From Maridesulfovibrio frigidus DSM 17176 (GTDB taxonomy: Bacteria > Desulfobacterota > Desulfovibrionia > Desulfovibrionales > Desulfovibrionaceae), in contig NZ_JONL01000009.1 of the NCBI RefSeq assembly GCF_000711735.1, positions 82,712-146,711 on the forward strand: a stretch of 64,000 nucleotides of DNA. The letters run 5' to 3'. Both the position numbers and the translations under genes were made by a program. The notes beneath the pieces are model-generated. The model was not told the origin of the DNA. It made no database searches and saw only the letters and a program-made list of their open reading frames with translations. Numbering within the stretch: the first letter of the stretch is position 1; each line of letters begins with the position of its first letter. Below are positions 18,740 through 28,520 of the stretch, in pieces.

Positions 18740-20163
18740 GAATAAAATTCATAAAATTAATTTCAACGGTTATGCTTCTCGCACTTGTAATTTCTGGTTT
18801 TTCAGCCATGTTTCCCGCAAATTCAGAAGCTGATTTCAAGCCAGCGGTTAAGCAGGTTCCAAGGCAAGGTCCGCTCACACCTAGAGAGCAAAAATGGGCA
18901 GAAACCGCATGGGATTACTTTAAAAACAATGTTAACCAGCAAACCGGACTCGCGGGAGCACAGCCGAACTACTCCCCTTTCACAATGTGGGATCTTTCAG
19001 CACATATAGCCGCAGTTGTTGCAGCCAAAGAGCTTGGAATTATTGACAGCAAAGATTTTGATTCGCGCATTAGAAAAATTGTTTCATGGCTGAATGTCAT
19101 GGAACTTTTCAGAGGCGACCTGCCCAACCAATTTTACAGTGCGGACAACGGCGCAATGGTAGACTGGTCGAATCAACCTGGCGCACTGGGATGGTCAGCT
19201 CTAGATTTAGGCAGACTGCTTACGTGGCTGAAAATTCTAAAAGAACGCTACCCTGAATATGCAGAACAAATTGATAAATCGGTTATGCGCTGGAACTGGT
19301 CCAAGCTTATGGACCGTCAAGGTATTATGTTCGGGGCAAGTTACTATCAAAGGGACGCAAACAACCTGATCCACTACGCTGAAGGGCGGCTTGGATATGA
19401 AGAATATGCGGCCAGAGGATTCGGACTTTGGGGAGCAAACACAAAGACTGCTTCCAAAATTGATCCTTACTCCACCATAACCATCTACGGAGTTCCAGTT
19501 CCTTTCGATGCTCGGGACCCTGAAAATGAACATGCACCGAACTTTGTAGTGACAGAAAATTACGTTCTTGACGGGATTGAACATAACTGGGACCTACCCG
19601 GCGATCGTAATACCAATGTGAACCGCCACAGCGATCCCATGCAGGCTAAATTTGCTTGGAATGTATATAAAGCTCAAGAATCACGTTTTCTAAATACTGG
19701 AATACTTACTGCCAAAACTGAGGACGCGGTAGATAAGGCACCCTACTTTATCTACGACACAATTCTCGGACAAGGAATCCCGTGGGCAACTTTAAGCCAC
19801 GAAGGAACCCCAATGCCGGAACTCTCCAGCCTAAACACTAAAGCAGCTCTTGGATTATGGGTTCTATTCAAATCTGATTATACTGACCTTTTGGCAGAGG
19901 TTGCCTCCACCATGTACGAACCGGGTAAAGGTTTCTACGTAGGACGTTATGAAAAAACAGGAAAACTTAATCATGCCATTACCCTGAACGGAAATGGTGT
20001 AATCCTCGAAATATTACTCTACAAAACTCAAGGAAAGTTGCTGAAATATAGTGATAGCAAAAGTTACTGGGATAAATTCTTTAAAAGTAACTCTCTGCCA
20101 TCTAAAGCACTGCCACCGTGGAAATATCAACCTTACATAACCATACACAAATATGACCCTTGA
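18736..20163 (+). CDS. DUF3131 protein, paralog 3, secreted
   Basis: A 475-residue protein with a signal peptide (hydrophobic core to about residue 28, then NSEADF). The DUF3131 region fills the rest and has all common blocks: QQTGLAGA, FTMWDLSAH, LPNQFY, GWSALDLGRLLTWL, GRLGYEEYAARGFGLWG, NYVLDGIEHNWD, TGILTAKTED, LNTKAALG and LNGNGVILEIL. It is the cleanest example of the family here. Overlap with paralog 2 and a 10-bp gap to paralog 4 show tight clustering. No lipobox is visible, so it is probably soluble in the periplasm or exported. Confidence 0.87.
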   Translation: MRIKFIKLISTVMLLALVISGFSAMFPANSEADFKPAVKQVPRQGPLTPREQKWAETAWDYFKNNVNQQTGLAGAQPNYSPFTMWDLSAHIAAVVAAKELGIIDSKDFDSRIRKIVSWLNVMELFRGDLPNQFYSADNGAMVDWSNQPGALGWSALDLGRLLTWLKILKERYPEYAEQIDKSVMRWNWSKLMDRQGIMFGASYYQRDANNLIHYAEGRLGYEEYAARGFGLWGANTKTASKIDPYSTITIYGVPVPFDARDPENEHAPNFVVTENYVLDGIEHNWDLPGDRNTNVNRHSDPMQAKFAWNVYKAQESRFLNTGILTAKTEDAVDKAPYFIYDTILGQGIPWATLSHEGTPMPELSSLNTKAALGLWVLFKSDYTDLLAEVASTMYEPGKGFYVGRYEKTGKLNHAITLNGNGVILEILLYKTQGKLLKYSDSKSYWDKFFKSNSLPSKALPPWKYQPYITIHKYDP

Positions 20164-20173
20164 TGGAGATTTC

Positions 20174-21586
20174 ATGATTCATCGTAAAGCCGCAATATTT
20201 CTAATTATGCTCTTTCTGCTTCCAATGCAGGCAGGGTGCGGCGCTATTTATGAAAATATAAAATGTGGGTTTTCTTCTCCTTATGATGAAAACGAACTCG
20301 TGCTGACGCAATGTAATATACTGTCCGATAGAGGACAGCTCTTTGCGGAAGTAGCGTGGACATATTTTGAAAAAAACTACAATACTGGAACCGGGCTGGT
20401 AAACGCGGCCGAAAACTATCCTTACACTTCCGTTGGAGAAATTGCGGCCTATCTTTCCGCCATGATTTCAGCGCATCGCATGAATATTCTGGATGAAAGA
20501 TCTTTCTGCCAACGGGTAACTAAACTGATTGAATGGCTTAATGCCATGGAGCTTTATGCCGGAGAATTACCCAACCTGATTTACAATACCAATACAGGAC
20601 GCATGGTCGGGTTTGACATGAAACCGGGTTCAGCCGGATTTTCCGCACTGGACATAGGACGGTTACTCACATGGCTAAAAGTTTTAAAATCAGAATACCC
20701 ACTTTTTGCGGAAGGTATAGACCGCGCAGTATTGCGTTGGAATTTTTGTCTTGCCATATCAAGTGATGACACACTTCGAAGCGGGCGCACTGTAAACGGA
20801 AAAACAGAATTTATTTACGAAGGCAGGCTTGGCTGGGAAGCATACGCCGCAAGAGGATATGAATTATGGGGACTTAATGTCCGCTCTTCTGTGCCGTCTC
20901 CACTTCGCTATATAGAAATTTACGGATACAAAATGCCATATGATCCCCGGAGTTCTATCTCCACGGGAGTACCAGTATATCTAACATCCACACCTTTTTT
21001 ACTTGAAGGTATGGAGTTCGGATTCTCTGATACTGGAATGCCGGAAGGTCACCCAACAGGAGATGACTCTCTTGAAAGATCGGAAATAGCTAATGGCGTT
21101 TATAAAATCCAAGAAGAACGCTATCGCCGCGAGGGCATAATGACTGCCAGAAGTGAAAACGGCGTAGATAAACCACCATACGCAGTCATCGGAACCATCA
21201 CGGCAGAAGGAAAGCTCTGGCCGACCATTTCACGATCAGGAGAAATGAATTATGATCTGGCTGTTTTTTCGACCCGTGCAATTTTCGGGATGTGGTCGCT
21301 GTGGGACACAGAATACACAAACTTCATCATGGCTGCGGCAGCCTGCTGTTTCTTTGAGGAAGGACGAGGATGGCTTGAAGGACGATATGAAAAAAATTGG
21401 AGAATCAATAGGGTCATTGTGCTTGAAACAAATGCCATGGTTCTGGAATCTTTGCTTCATAAGCTTACAGGTCCGCTAGTGAGGGTTACTAAAGAACCAA
21501 GTTTCATTGATTTTTACATCCGCAAGGAACTACCAATGAGTGATTATCCTAGATGTTTACCGGGCAGAGAAAGAGAGGATTCATAA
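20174..21586 (+). CDS. DUF3131 lipoprotein, paralog 4
   Basis: The start ATG at 20174 follows TGGAGA; an upstream in-frame ATG at 20153 lies inside paralog 3 and would lengthen the signal peptide unnaturally. The lipobox QAGC predicts a lipoprotein of 470 residues. DUF3131 blocks are present: GTGLVNAA, LPNLIY, FSALDIGRLLTWL, GRLGWEAYAARGYELWG, PFLLEGMEFGFSD, REGIMTARSEN, FSTRAIFGMWSL and ETNAMVLESLLH. It ends 1 bp before paralog 5 starts. Function is inferred only from the family and locus. Confidence 0.87.
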   Translation: MIHRKAAIFLIMLFLLPMQAGCGAIYENIKCGFSSPYDENELVLTQCNILSDRGQLFAEVAWTYFEKNYNTGTGLVNAAENYPYTSVGEIAAYLSAMISAHRMNILDERSFCQRVTKLIEWLNAMELYAGELPNLIYNTNTGRMVGFDMKPGSAGFSALDIGRLLTWLKVLKSEYPLFAEGIDRAVLRWNFCLAISSDDTLRSGRTVNGKTEFIYEGRLGWEAYAARGYELWGLNVRSSVPSPLRYIEIYGYKMPYDPRSSISTGVPVYLTSTPFLLEGMEFGFSDTGMPEGHPTGDDSLERSEIANGVYKIQEERYRREGIMTARSENGVDKPPYAVIGTITAEGKLWPTISRSGEMNYDLAVFSTRAIFGMWSLWDTEYTNFIMAAAACCFFEEGRGWLEGRYEKNWRINRVIVLETNAMVLESLLHKLTGPLVRVTKEPSFIDFYIRKELPMSDYPRCLPGREREDS

Positions 21587-21587
21587 C

Positions 21588-23501
21588 ATGAAATCTTTCC
21601 GCATTCTGACAATAACCTTCGCTATATGCTTGATGAGTGCAATTTCAGCAATGGCAGCTTTCGACGGACTGGGCCAGCTAGTTTCCAGCCCGACATTTGC
21701 TGAAGCGGTTGCCCTCTATAAAAATGGAAAATTTGAGCCATCAGCCATGATTTTACAAGATCTTGCTGAAAATATGAGAGGACTCTCGCCGGAAGTTAGC
21801 GGAATAGTCTTCGTAATGGCCAGCCGCGCAGCAGAAAACTCCGGAAACGCAAGAGCCTACGAATCTTGGGGGATGGCCACAGCTCGCTTTGCGAGAGCCG
21901 GAATGTCGTGGAATGAAGTCCGAAAAAACCTAGATCAACAACTTGAAATGGCTAGACTCGGGGCCGCCGGACCTGCGGCGGTAGGAGCAGGACAATCGCC
22001 CGGATTTGCTGGCCCGGCAGTAAGTCTTCCGCCAGAAGCAGGACGTATGGCTACAGCGTGGGAATTGTTCGGTCTAAAAAACTACATTAGACCCTCCACC
22101 GGACTGCGCAGAGAAAAAACAGCCGATCAAATATGGAACAACATGGGTGATGCAGGACAAGGCCCTGTTACAGTTATTCCTTATTCTGAAGGAGTATGGG
22201 GACAAGCTTCGACTAACAGTCCACAACCGAATCTAAACATATCCGGCAGAACCAATCTGCCAATTGTAAAAAAGACCGCAGTGCCCAGAAATCACAGCTC
22301 AGCCGCAGCAGCCGCGACAATAGCGGCGGCCAACGATTCAACAAACTCGAAACCCGAATTAAATGAGACCTACCGTGATGCAGCTAGACTCGCATGGAGC
22401 TATTTCCAGCGAAATTACCAATCTTCAACAGGATTATACAACGGGCTGGATCTATACTCAGTTACCACAGTCTGGGAAATTGGATCTTCACTTGCCGCAC
22501 TTAACGCCGCCTATGAATTAGAACTTATAAGTGGTGATGAATTTAAGCAGCGTGCAGGATTAATGCTTCAAACGCTATCATCCATGGATCTGTATAACGA
22601 CGAATTGCCGAATAAGCTGTATTTTGCCGAGTCAGCAAGAATGATTGGTGAAGATCAAAAGCCAACTTCATCTGGCATTGGGTGGGTCGGCCCAGATGTA
22701 GCAAGATTATTGTTATGGCTCAAAAAAACAGCAATACTACATCCAGAATTTAAACCTGCCATAGAAAATATTTTTAATAGAATGCGCACAGAGAGGCTCG
22801 TCACAAACGGGTTGATCTACAGCATGAATGTTTATGCAGGAAAGGAAATTACAACGGTTGTAAATGGGTTCGGTCATGGCTCTTATGCAGCTGAAAGCTT
22901 AAAAGTTTGGGGCCTCAACGCATGGTCTTCAAGTGATTACCGCAAAACTCTAGGTTACAAAAACATGCTGGGAGTAAAGGTTCCATATGATAAATCTGTA
23001 AAATCTCTCCTTTCTTCAAAACCCTTTGTGTTAACCCTTATGGAATTTGGAAAAACAGGAAACGAACAAGATAAACTTATAAGGCGCATCTATGAAGTAC
23101 AGAAAGCTCGCTACAATAAAACAAAAACAATTACCTGTGTAAGCGATGGAAGGCTGGACCGCGCTCCGTGGTTTGCTACCAGTGCAATAATAGCAAAAAA
23201 CGGTAAAAAAACGTGGCAATGTATTAGCCCGTATTCCGATAAACCTATTAATCTATTCTGGTCATCGACCGCCATGGCTTTCGGATGGGACGCTCTATAC
23301 AACACGGCCTACACACGCATGCTAATCGAAAACCTATCCCCTCTTAGTGAGCAAGGTAAGGGTTTTTATTCTGGGAAGTATGACACAGCAGGTGCAAACA
23401 AAGCCATCACACTCGAGACCAATGCTCTAATTCTTGAAGCCGCCATGTACAGAAAAATGTCCGGAACTATCACGCCTACGCCAATTAAAAATCGGAAATA
23501 G
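21588..23501 (+). CDS. Long DUF3131 protein with N-terminal helical extension, paralog 5
   Basis: The ATG at 21588 begins a good signal peptide (cleavage near AMAAF); the open frame extends 48 bases upstream into paralog 4 without a better start. The 637-residue protein has an extra N-terminal region of about 250 residues, partly helical and TPR-like (ALYKNGKFEPSAMIL), then a Gly/Pro/Asn-rich linker, then DUF3131 at about 265-625. Blocks include SSTGLYNGL, LPNKLYF, GWVGPDVARLLLWL, GHGSYAAESLKVWG and ETNALILEAAMY. The SAxD motif is altered to GPD, yet the Asp is kept. The extension may bind partners or the glycan. Confidence 0.85.
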   Translation: MKSFRILTITFAICLMSAISAMAAFDGLGQLVSSPTFAEAVALYKNGKFEPSAMILQDLAENMRGLSPEVSGIVFVMASRAAENSGNARAYESWGMATARFARAGMSWNEVRKNLDQQLEMARLGAAGPAAVGAGQSPGFAGPAVSLPPEAGRMATAWELFGLKNYIRPSTGLRREKTADQIWNNMGDAGQGPVTVIPYSEGVWGQASTNSPQPNLNISGRTNLPIVKKTAVPRNHSSAAAAATIAAANDSTNSKPELNETYRDAARLAWSYFQRNYQSSTGLYNGLDLYSVTTVWEIGSSLAALNAAYELELISGDEFKQRAGLMLQTLSSMDLYNDELPNKLYFAESARMIGEDQKPTSSGIGWVGPDVARLLLWLKKTAILHPEFKPAIENIFNRMRTERLVTNGLIYSMNVYAGKEITTVVNGFGHGSYAAESLKVWGLNAWSSSDYRKTLGYKNMLGVKVPYDKSVKSLLSSKPFVLTLMEFGKTGNEQDKLIRRIYEVQKARYNKTKTITCVSDGRLDRAPWFATSAIIAKNGKKTWQCISPYSDKPINLFWSSTAMAFGWDALYNTAYTRMLIENLSPLSEQGKGFYSGKYDTAGANKAITLETNALILEAAMYRKMSGTITPTPIKNRK

Positions 23502-23512
23502 GGAGAACTGCC

Positions 23513-24787
23513 ATGAAATTCATTAAAATTCTAATCCTTGCAGCTATTTTAAGCCTAGCCGCGGCCTGCGCGAAAACCCCTACCCCCGAAAATCCGGCAT
23601 TACTTACAATTTTTGGCGACGTTAACCGCGTCTTTAGCGAGAACAGCAAAGACCTTGGAACATTGAATGACTTTATGTCTATCCATCCTGAAATTAAAGT
23701 TAAAGTTATCCCCGAATATGATGAATGGCAAATCCATGAAAAATCTATGAAAATAATGAAAGATCCTGCGGCAGAACAACCAGACATAATAGAAATGCCG
23801 GGTAGCTGGGTTGCGGATTTTACACATGACAATCTTCTTCTACCAATCGGATCATGGTTCAACAAGCTCTCACCCACTGATCGTTCTGACTATCTGAAAC
23901 CACTTATTGCCGGATACTCCAAAGACGATGAACTTTACGGTCTTCCGGCTCTAGTCGGATTACAATATCTATACGCCCGCAAGGACCTCCTCCCTGAATC
24001 AGGAGTACCACACACACTTGATGAACTGATCGCTACTTCTAGATTTATAAAAGAGAAGTTCGGGATTCAAGGCATTATATTCCCATCTAAAGGTCTTAAC
24101 CTTTATAAATTTTACTACACTCTACTTCAAATTGAGCTACATGGACAAAAATCGGCAAACAGGCTTGAAGCTCACACATCAGCTTACAAAAATTTTACTA
24201 TACTGGTGAGGGAAAATCAGCCCGACTACGATAAATATGACCATACCACTGCTGAGGGAGAATTTCGCTCAGGACGCGCAGGATTATCTATAAACGGTAA
24301 CTATGTATGGTTCCTTTTAAGCCAAAGCGCTGAAGTGGGCTTTCCAGTTCACCCGAAAGATGTGCTTGTAGACTTTCTGCCCGTTGCTAACGAATCAGAC
24401 CGTAAACAGAACTATATCTGGACCAGAGGGTATGCCGTTAACAATAGAACCAAGCACCCAGAACAGGCACTACAGCTATTGAAGTTCCTTACTTCTCAAC
24501 GCTCTGACTTCTACCGCCTAAAAAACAAATACATACTCCCTGCCCGCAAATCCGCCGCCGTATACGGAGCAAATCTTCCAGCCATGAGCCCTAAACCGGC
24601 ACAAGCCATGTATGAACAAGGCGAACAGGCTCCGGAAATAGTCAAAGTCAATCAATCTACTCCCGGATGGTACGGAGCAGCCAGCGCAACTCTTGAACTT
24701 TTAAAAGAGTCTCTAGCTAAAGACATTGCACCTGAATCCGTAGCTGAAAGAATGATACAGATCGAGAATGGTCTTGCAAATAAATAA
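23513..24787 (+). CDS. Extracellular solute-binding lipoprotein (sugar ABC type), orphan
   Basis: A lipobox LAAAC and a periplasmic binding fold of the family 1 sugar-binding type: FGDVNRVFSENSKDLGTLNDFM near the start, PDIIEMPGSWVADF, YGLPALVGLQYLYARKDLL and GRAGLSINGNYVW in the middle. It is 424 residues long, as usual for the family. No ABC permease or ATPase gene is nearby, so it is either an orphan or serves the glycan machine by binding oligosaccharide. It lies between a DUF3131 gene (11-bp gap) and the GT39-type gene (9-bp gap). Confidence 0.88.
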   Translation: MKFIKILILAAILSLAAACAKTPTPENPALLTIFGDVNRVFSENSKDLGTLNDFMSIHPEIKVKVIPEYDEWQIHEKSMKIMKDPAAEQPDIIEMPGSWVADFTHDNLLLPIGSWFNKLSPTDRSDYLKPLIAGYSKDDELYGLPALVGLQYLYARKDLLPESGVPHTLDELIATSRFIKEKFGIQGIIFPSKGLNLYKFYYTLLQIELHGQKSANRLEAHTSAYKNFTILVRENQPDYDKYDHTTAEGEFRSGRAGLSINGNYVWFLLSQSAEVGFPVHPKDVLVDFLPVANESDRKQNYIWTRGYAVNNRTKHPEQALQLLKFLTSQRSDFYRLKNKYILPARKSAAVYGANLPAMSPKPAQAMYEQGEQAPEIVKVNQSTPGWYGAASATLELLKESLAKDIAPESVAERMIQIENGLANK

Positions 24788-24796
24788 GGAGCTGTC

Positions 24797-27448
24797 ATGA
24801 ATGACAAAGCCAAACACATAGACCTTGCATTATGGGCAATAATGTTACTTGCCACGATCCTGAGGCTTTACTCCATCGGTGATGAAAGTCTTTGGATAGA
24901 CGAAGGACAGACCGTTGCTTATGCAACAAAATCCTTCAGCGGTATCATTGAATACTGCGCTCGAGACGTTCACCCTCCGCTCTACCTTTTCATCATGCAC
25001 ATATGGACCGAGCTTTTCGGAATATCTGAAACAGCTCTACGACTACCCTCCGCAATCTTCGGAGTTATTGCCGTCTTCTTGACTTTCAAGGTCGGCGAAA
25101 AACTCATGAGTAGAAACGCCGCACTGCTTGGAGCTCTTTTCCTTGCAGTCTCATATATGGGTATAAATTTCTCGCAAGAAGCTCGCAGCTACACCATACT
25201 ACTTAGTGCAATTTTACTTGCCTGCCACGGACTGCTTCTTTTTATAGATAATCCAAGTCGCAAAAACTTTTTATACTACGCTGCAAGCATCGCCCTGATG
25301 CTTTACATCCATACTTTCACAGCCTTTATAATTTTATTTCATCAATTATACTTCATAACTAAGTTTACAATCACCCCGGGTCAGCGAATTAAACGACTGG
25401 TCGGTTGGATAAGTGTAAATGTTGCGGCACTCATAATTTTCAGTCCGTGGCTGTACTTTCTAGTCAAACAGGTTTTAGCCAAGCTGGGTGGGGAAGGCCC
25501 GGGATCATGGGTTCCTGCCCCTGATCTATTCACAGCATGGCGAACATTCGTACAGCTAGCAGGTGGAACCGCACCACTTGCAGCAGTAGCATTCGCTCTA
25601 ATTCTCTGCCTGATCTCCATCATAATCCCGTCACTTCGACGTATGGTAAAAGACTCCATCCAAAACCAGACAAACAATTCCATGACCGGACTTTTCCTAG
25701 GATTATGGTTTACCTGCGCGGTTGCCACTCCCTTCGTATTTTCTCTAATTCTCTCGCCAATTTATGTAGAACGTTATGCGATCCAATTCTTACCCGGATT
25801 CTGCCTGTTTGTAGGACTTGTCATAACTCGTATAGCTCCACCAGCACTCAAAGTAGCTGCCCTATGCCTTTTTCTCACGGCCACAACGCATGGATTGTGG
25901 CTCTACTACTCATCATATGACAAAGAGCAGTGGCGGGAAGTTGCACAATACGTCAAAGAAAATGTAAAGCCCGGTGAAGCTTTGGTCCTCAGCGCTCCAT
26001 GGATATATGAACCTTTCGTGTATTACTTCGGAGATGACGGAGATCCTAAAATAATCCCTGCTTTCAGTCATGTAGATTTAAAAAAAGAAACCCAAAATTT
26101 TGATAATATATGGCTCATTCAGGCCCATGAATTCTTTTCAGACCCCGATGGACAAGTGCCTGCTTTTCTTTCAGAAAGACGGTTAATAAAGAAGCATAAA
26201 GACTTTAAAGAAGGAATTAAAACCAACCCGATATTAGTTCACTTCCAGTCAATCCGAGTAACCAAATATGACGCAGGAAGGATGCAGGATTACCTTAGAA
26301 AAGGAAATGCGGTAGAAAATCTTGCTTCTTCTGAACAAGAAAGCATGTTGGTAACATGGCTACCGGATAGTCTGATTATCGAACAGTCAGGCTTTAATAT
26401 TGCAAACAAAAACAACTCCACTGTAATAAAATCTGGATCAGACACACGGCTACGCTACAGATTCGATTCTCCCGTAAAAATTGGAGAAGGTGCTATATCG
26501 TTCAGAATTCTACCGCAATGGAAAGTCGAGAATGAAAAGTACATGCTGTTAATGGCAAAAGGTCCTAAATGGGACAAAGGATCTGTTTTTCTGGAAATGT
26601 CTCCAGAAAAGACACTCAGGGCCCTCTTTTTCAAAGATGGATTCACAGGTATGGTGGAAGGCCAGCCTATCGAATTGTCAAAAAATCAGTGGCACAATAT
26701 TACGATAGACTGGAACAGAGCGTTCGCTTCTATTTATGTTGATGGCAATATTTACGCAAAAGCCGACCTTCCTGTTCCATTTCAATCTGACTTCAAAACG
26801 CTGCACCTAGGTGCAGACCATCAGAACCAGTTCCCCGCTCTCGGTGAATATGACGACCTGATGATATTCGACACACCTCTATCCGCGGAGGATGCACATA
26901 AATTGTATACTTCTGGTTCAGGCCGTCCGGCATACTGGTATGATCTTGATTTGCAAGGAAGAAGAAGCAGCACGGAAATGGGTAAAGGATTCAGCTCGGG
27001 AGAAGATCAGTTCTTCACTTCCGTAACACCGAAAAGCATAGATAATAAAAACGCGGAAGGAAGTGCGTCTTTCACCTTCACTCCAGATTGGTCCGCTGGC
27101 GACAATAAGCAAAGGATGCTCTTAGGTTTTTACGGGAAAGCATGGAACATGGGATCAATGTTTTTAGAGAAAACATCAAAAGATTTTCTGCAACTTATTA
27201 GATGGGAAAAAGGAATCCCTACATGCGTGGTTGGGCAGGAAATACCTGACTGGAAACAAAACGAACCCCATAAGATTTCCATCTCATGGAGCAAGGCTGG
27301 TATATCTATGACATTGGACGGGAAAACGTTCAGCTCCGCTTGTTCACCAAATTCGGAAGCAGGGTTTGAATCCCTGACAATTGCGAATGATGGTAGCGGA
27401 AATATTCCAGCTATGGGACGATTTGAAGATATTAGGATTAATCCATAA
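24797..27448 (+). CDS. GT39/ArnT-like membrane glycosyltransferase with two C-terminal LamG-like domains
   Basis: The first 400 residues hold about ten to eleven membrane helices and the signature of polyprenyl-phosphate-dependent GT-C enzymes: SLWIDEGQT near 33 with the catalytic-type Asp-Glu, and RDVHPPLYL near 57. The next 130 residues are a soluble region. From about 525 to 883 there are two similar beta-sandwich modules resembling LamG/concanavalin domains; both contain an NQW/EPHxI segment followed by a predicted dimerising edge and end in a GxFxDIxI-like strand. Fusing a glycan-binding module to a GT-C enzyme is unusual. The donor is probably the lipid-linked sugar made by the GT2 at 11817. 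It is the last gene of the run. Confidence 0.85.
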   Translation: MNDKAKHIDLALWAIMLLATILRLYSIGDESLWIDEGQTVAYATKSFSGIIEYCARDVHPPLYLFIMHIWTELFGISETALRLPSAIFGVIAVFLTFKVGEKLMSRNAALLGALFLAVSYMGINFSQEARSYTILLSAILLACHGLLLFIDNPSRKNFLYYAASIALMLYIHTFTAFIILFHQLYFITKFTITPGQRIKRLVGWISVNVAALIIFSPWLYFLVKQVLAKLGGEGPGSWVPAPDLFTAWRTFVQLAGGTAPLAAVAFALILCLISIIIPSLRRMVKDSIQNQTNNSMTGLFLGLWFTCAVATPFVFSLILSPIYVERYAIQFLPGFCLFVGLVITRIAPPALKVAALCLFLTATTHGLWLYYSSYDKEQWREVAQYVKENVKPGEALVLSAPWIYEPFVYYFGDDGDPKIIPAFSHVDLKKETQNFDNIWLIQAHEFFSDPDGQVPAFLSERRLIKKHKDFKEGIKTNPILVHFQSIRVTKYDAGRMQDYLRKGNAVENLASSEQESMLVTWLPDSLIIEQSGFNIANKNNSTVIKSGSDTRLRYRFDSPVKIGEGAISFRILPQWKVENEKYMLLMAKGPKWDKGSVFLEMSPEKTLRALFFKDGFTGMVEGQPIELSKNQWHNITIDWNRAFASIYVDGNIYAKADLPVPFQSDFKTLHLGADHQNQFPALGEYDDLMIFDTPLSAEDAHKLYTSGSGRPAYWYDLDLQGRRSSTEMGKGFSSGEDQFFTSVTPKSIDNKNAEGSASFTFTPDWSAGDNKQRMLLGFYGKAWNMGSMFLEKTSKDFLQLIRWEKGIPTCVVGQEIPDWKQNEPHKISISWSKAGISMTLDGKTFSSACSPNSEAGFESLTIANDGSGNIPAMGRFEDIRINP

Positions 27449-27487
27449 ATACACTACTAAACAGGAGTTTATCTGCCCTCAGTAAAC

Positions 27488-28285
27488 TTAACTACCATTA
27501 GAAGAAATGAGTAATTTGCTAAACTCCGCAAAACCTTTTCCTCCCCGATTGTCAGTCATGTATGTCGGGTGTTTTGTAAAATTTTTAAAGTCCAGTATAT
27601 TAGCCACCCCAATCGAATTAGGAAAATATGTAAACATAGATTCGTCATTAGGAGAATCACCAATATATACGACTTCATCAATAATTGATTTCAAATCTTC
27701 ATCAAATATCTCTTTAAACATCAGGTGTGTGGTTGTAAGTTTGCTATAATCTCCACACCAGACGTTAACATGGATTGAACTGATATTACCTTGAAAACCG
27801 GCCTCAGTGAATATCTTAAGGACCTTTTCAGCATCTGCTTCAGGCAGTGGAGGCACGTCTTCACGGAAATCTATAGCAAGGTCAGTATCACGGTATGGCT
27901 GGTCTGCGGCTAAAGCACAGCCCGGGACGGCATCTAGAGCTTTCTGACACAAAGAATCTAGCCGCATCCTATCTTTTAAACGTGTACCTTTTTCGCGCAC
28001 ATATCTTCGGATCATACGCTTTTCTCCATGGTCATAGCGGAAGTAAAACGCCCCGTTTTCACCGATAATACCTTCTACAGGCCACATGCGGGCCATGTGA
28101 TCACACCAACCAGCAGAACGCCCTGTGACTGGAACAACTTTTCTGCCACTATCGCGTAGCGCTGCGAGCGCTGCGAACGTTTTAGCCTCTAAGCTTCCGT
28201 TGTCCGTAAGAGTGTCATCTATGTCTGTAAGAACATATCTGGTCTTCTGCCGAACGGAAATAGGCATTGTCTCTAAGCTATGCAT
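27488..28285 (-). CDS. HAD-superfamily sugar phosphatase (subfamily IIB, Cof type)
   Basis: The protein has the HAD motifs TDIDDTLTD near the start, VTGRSAGWC in motif II position, and IGDSPNDESMF near the C-terminus, with the cap layout of the IIB group that includes Cof-type, mannosyl-3-phosphoglycerate and sucrose-phosphate phosphatases. The substrate is not evident but a sugar phosphate is likely. The exact start is uncertain: a GTG at 28294, ATG at 28285 and ATG at 28264 are all in frame, with a GGGAGAG stretch next to the first two. It runs convergent to the glycan locus and divergent to the next module. Confidence 0.85.
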   Translation of the reverse strand: MHSLETMPISVRQKTRYVLTDIDDTLTDNGSLEAKTFAALAALRDSGRKVVPVTGRSAGWCDHMARMWPVEGIIGENGAFYFRYDHGEKRMIRRYVREKGTRLKDRMRLDSLCQKALDAVPGCALAADQPYRDTDLAIDFREDVPPLPEADAEKVLKIFTEAGFQGNISSIHVNVWCGDYSKLTTTHLMFKEIFDEDLKSIIDEVVYIGDSPNDESMFTYFPNSIGVANILDFKNFTKHPTYMTDNRGGKGFAEFSKLLISSNGS

Positions 28286-28520
28286 CTCTCCCACTCCATT
28301 ATGTATATGTAGCTGTACTATTTTGAATCAGATAAGGTCTTTAGTTGACAATCATAAACATAGTAACCATTATTAATAATAATGAAAACCTCTTTATATT
28401 ATATTAAGGGTATTAACGTTTATTCTTTCTTTTTTCATATAACAGTCTTCCATGTTATTAGTTAAGCTAATTATGTACCGGTAATTAATGTTTAGTAATT
28501 TTCACGGATTTGAGCGAGAA

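Noticed and set aside
27466-27488. Hairpin AGTTTA/TAAACT between convergent genes as a terminator
   Set aside because: Six A/T-rich pairs with an 11-base loop and no T-run; too weak to list.
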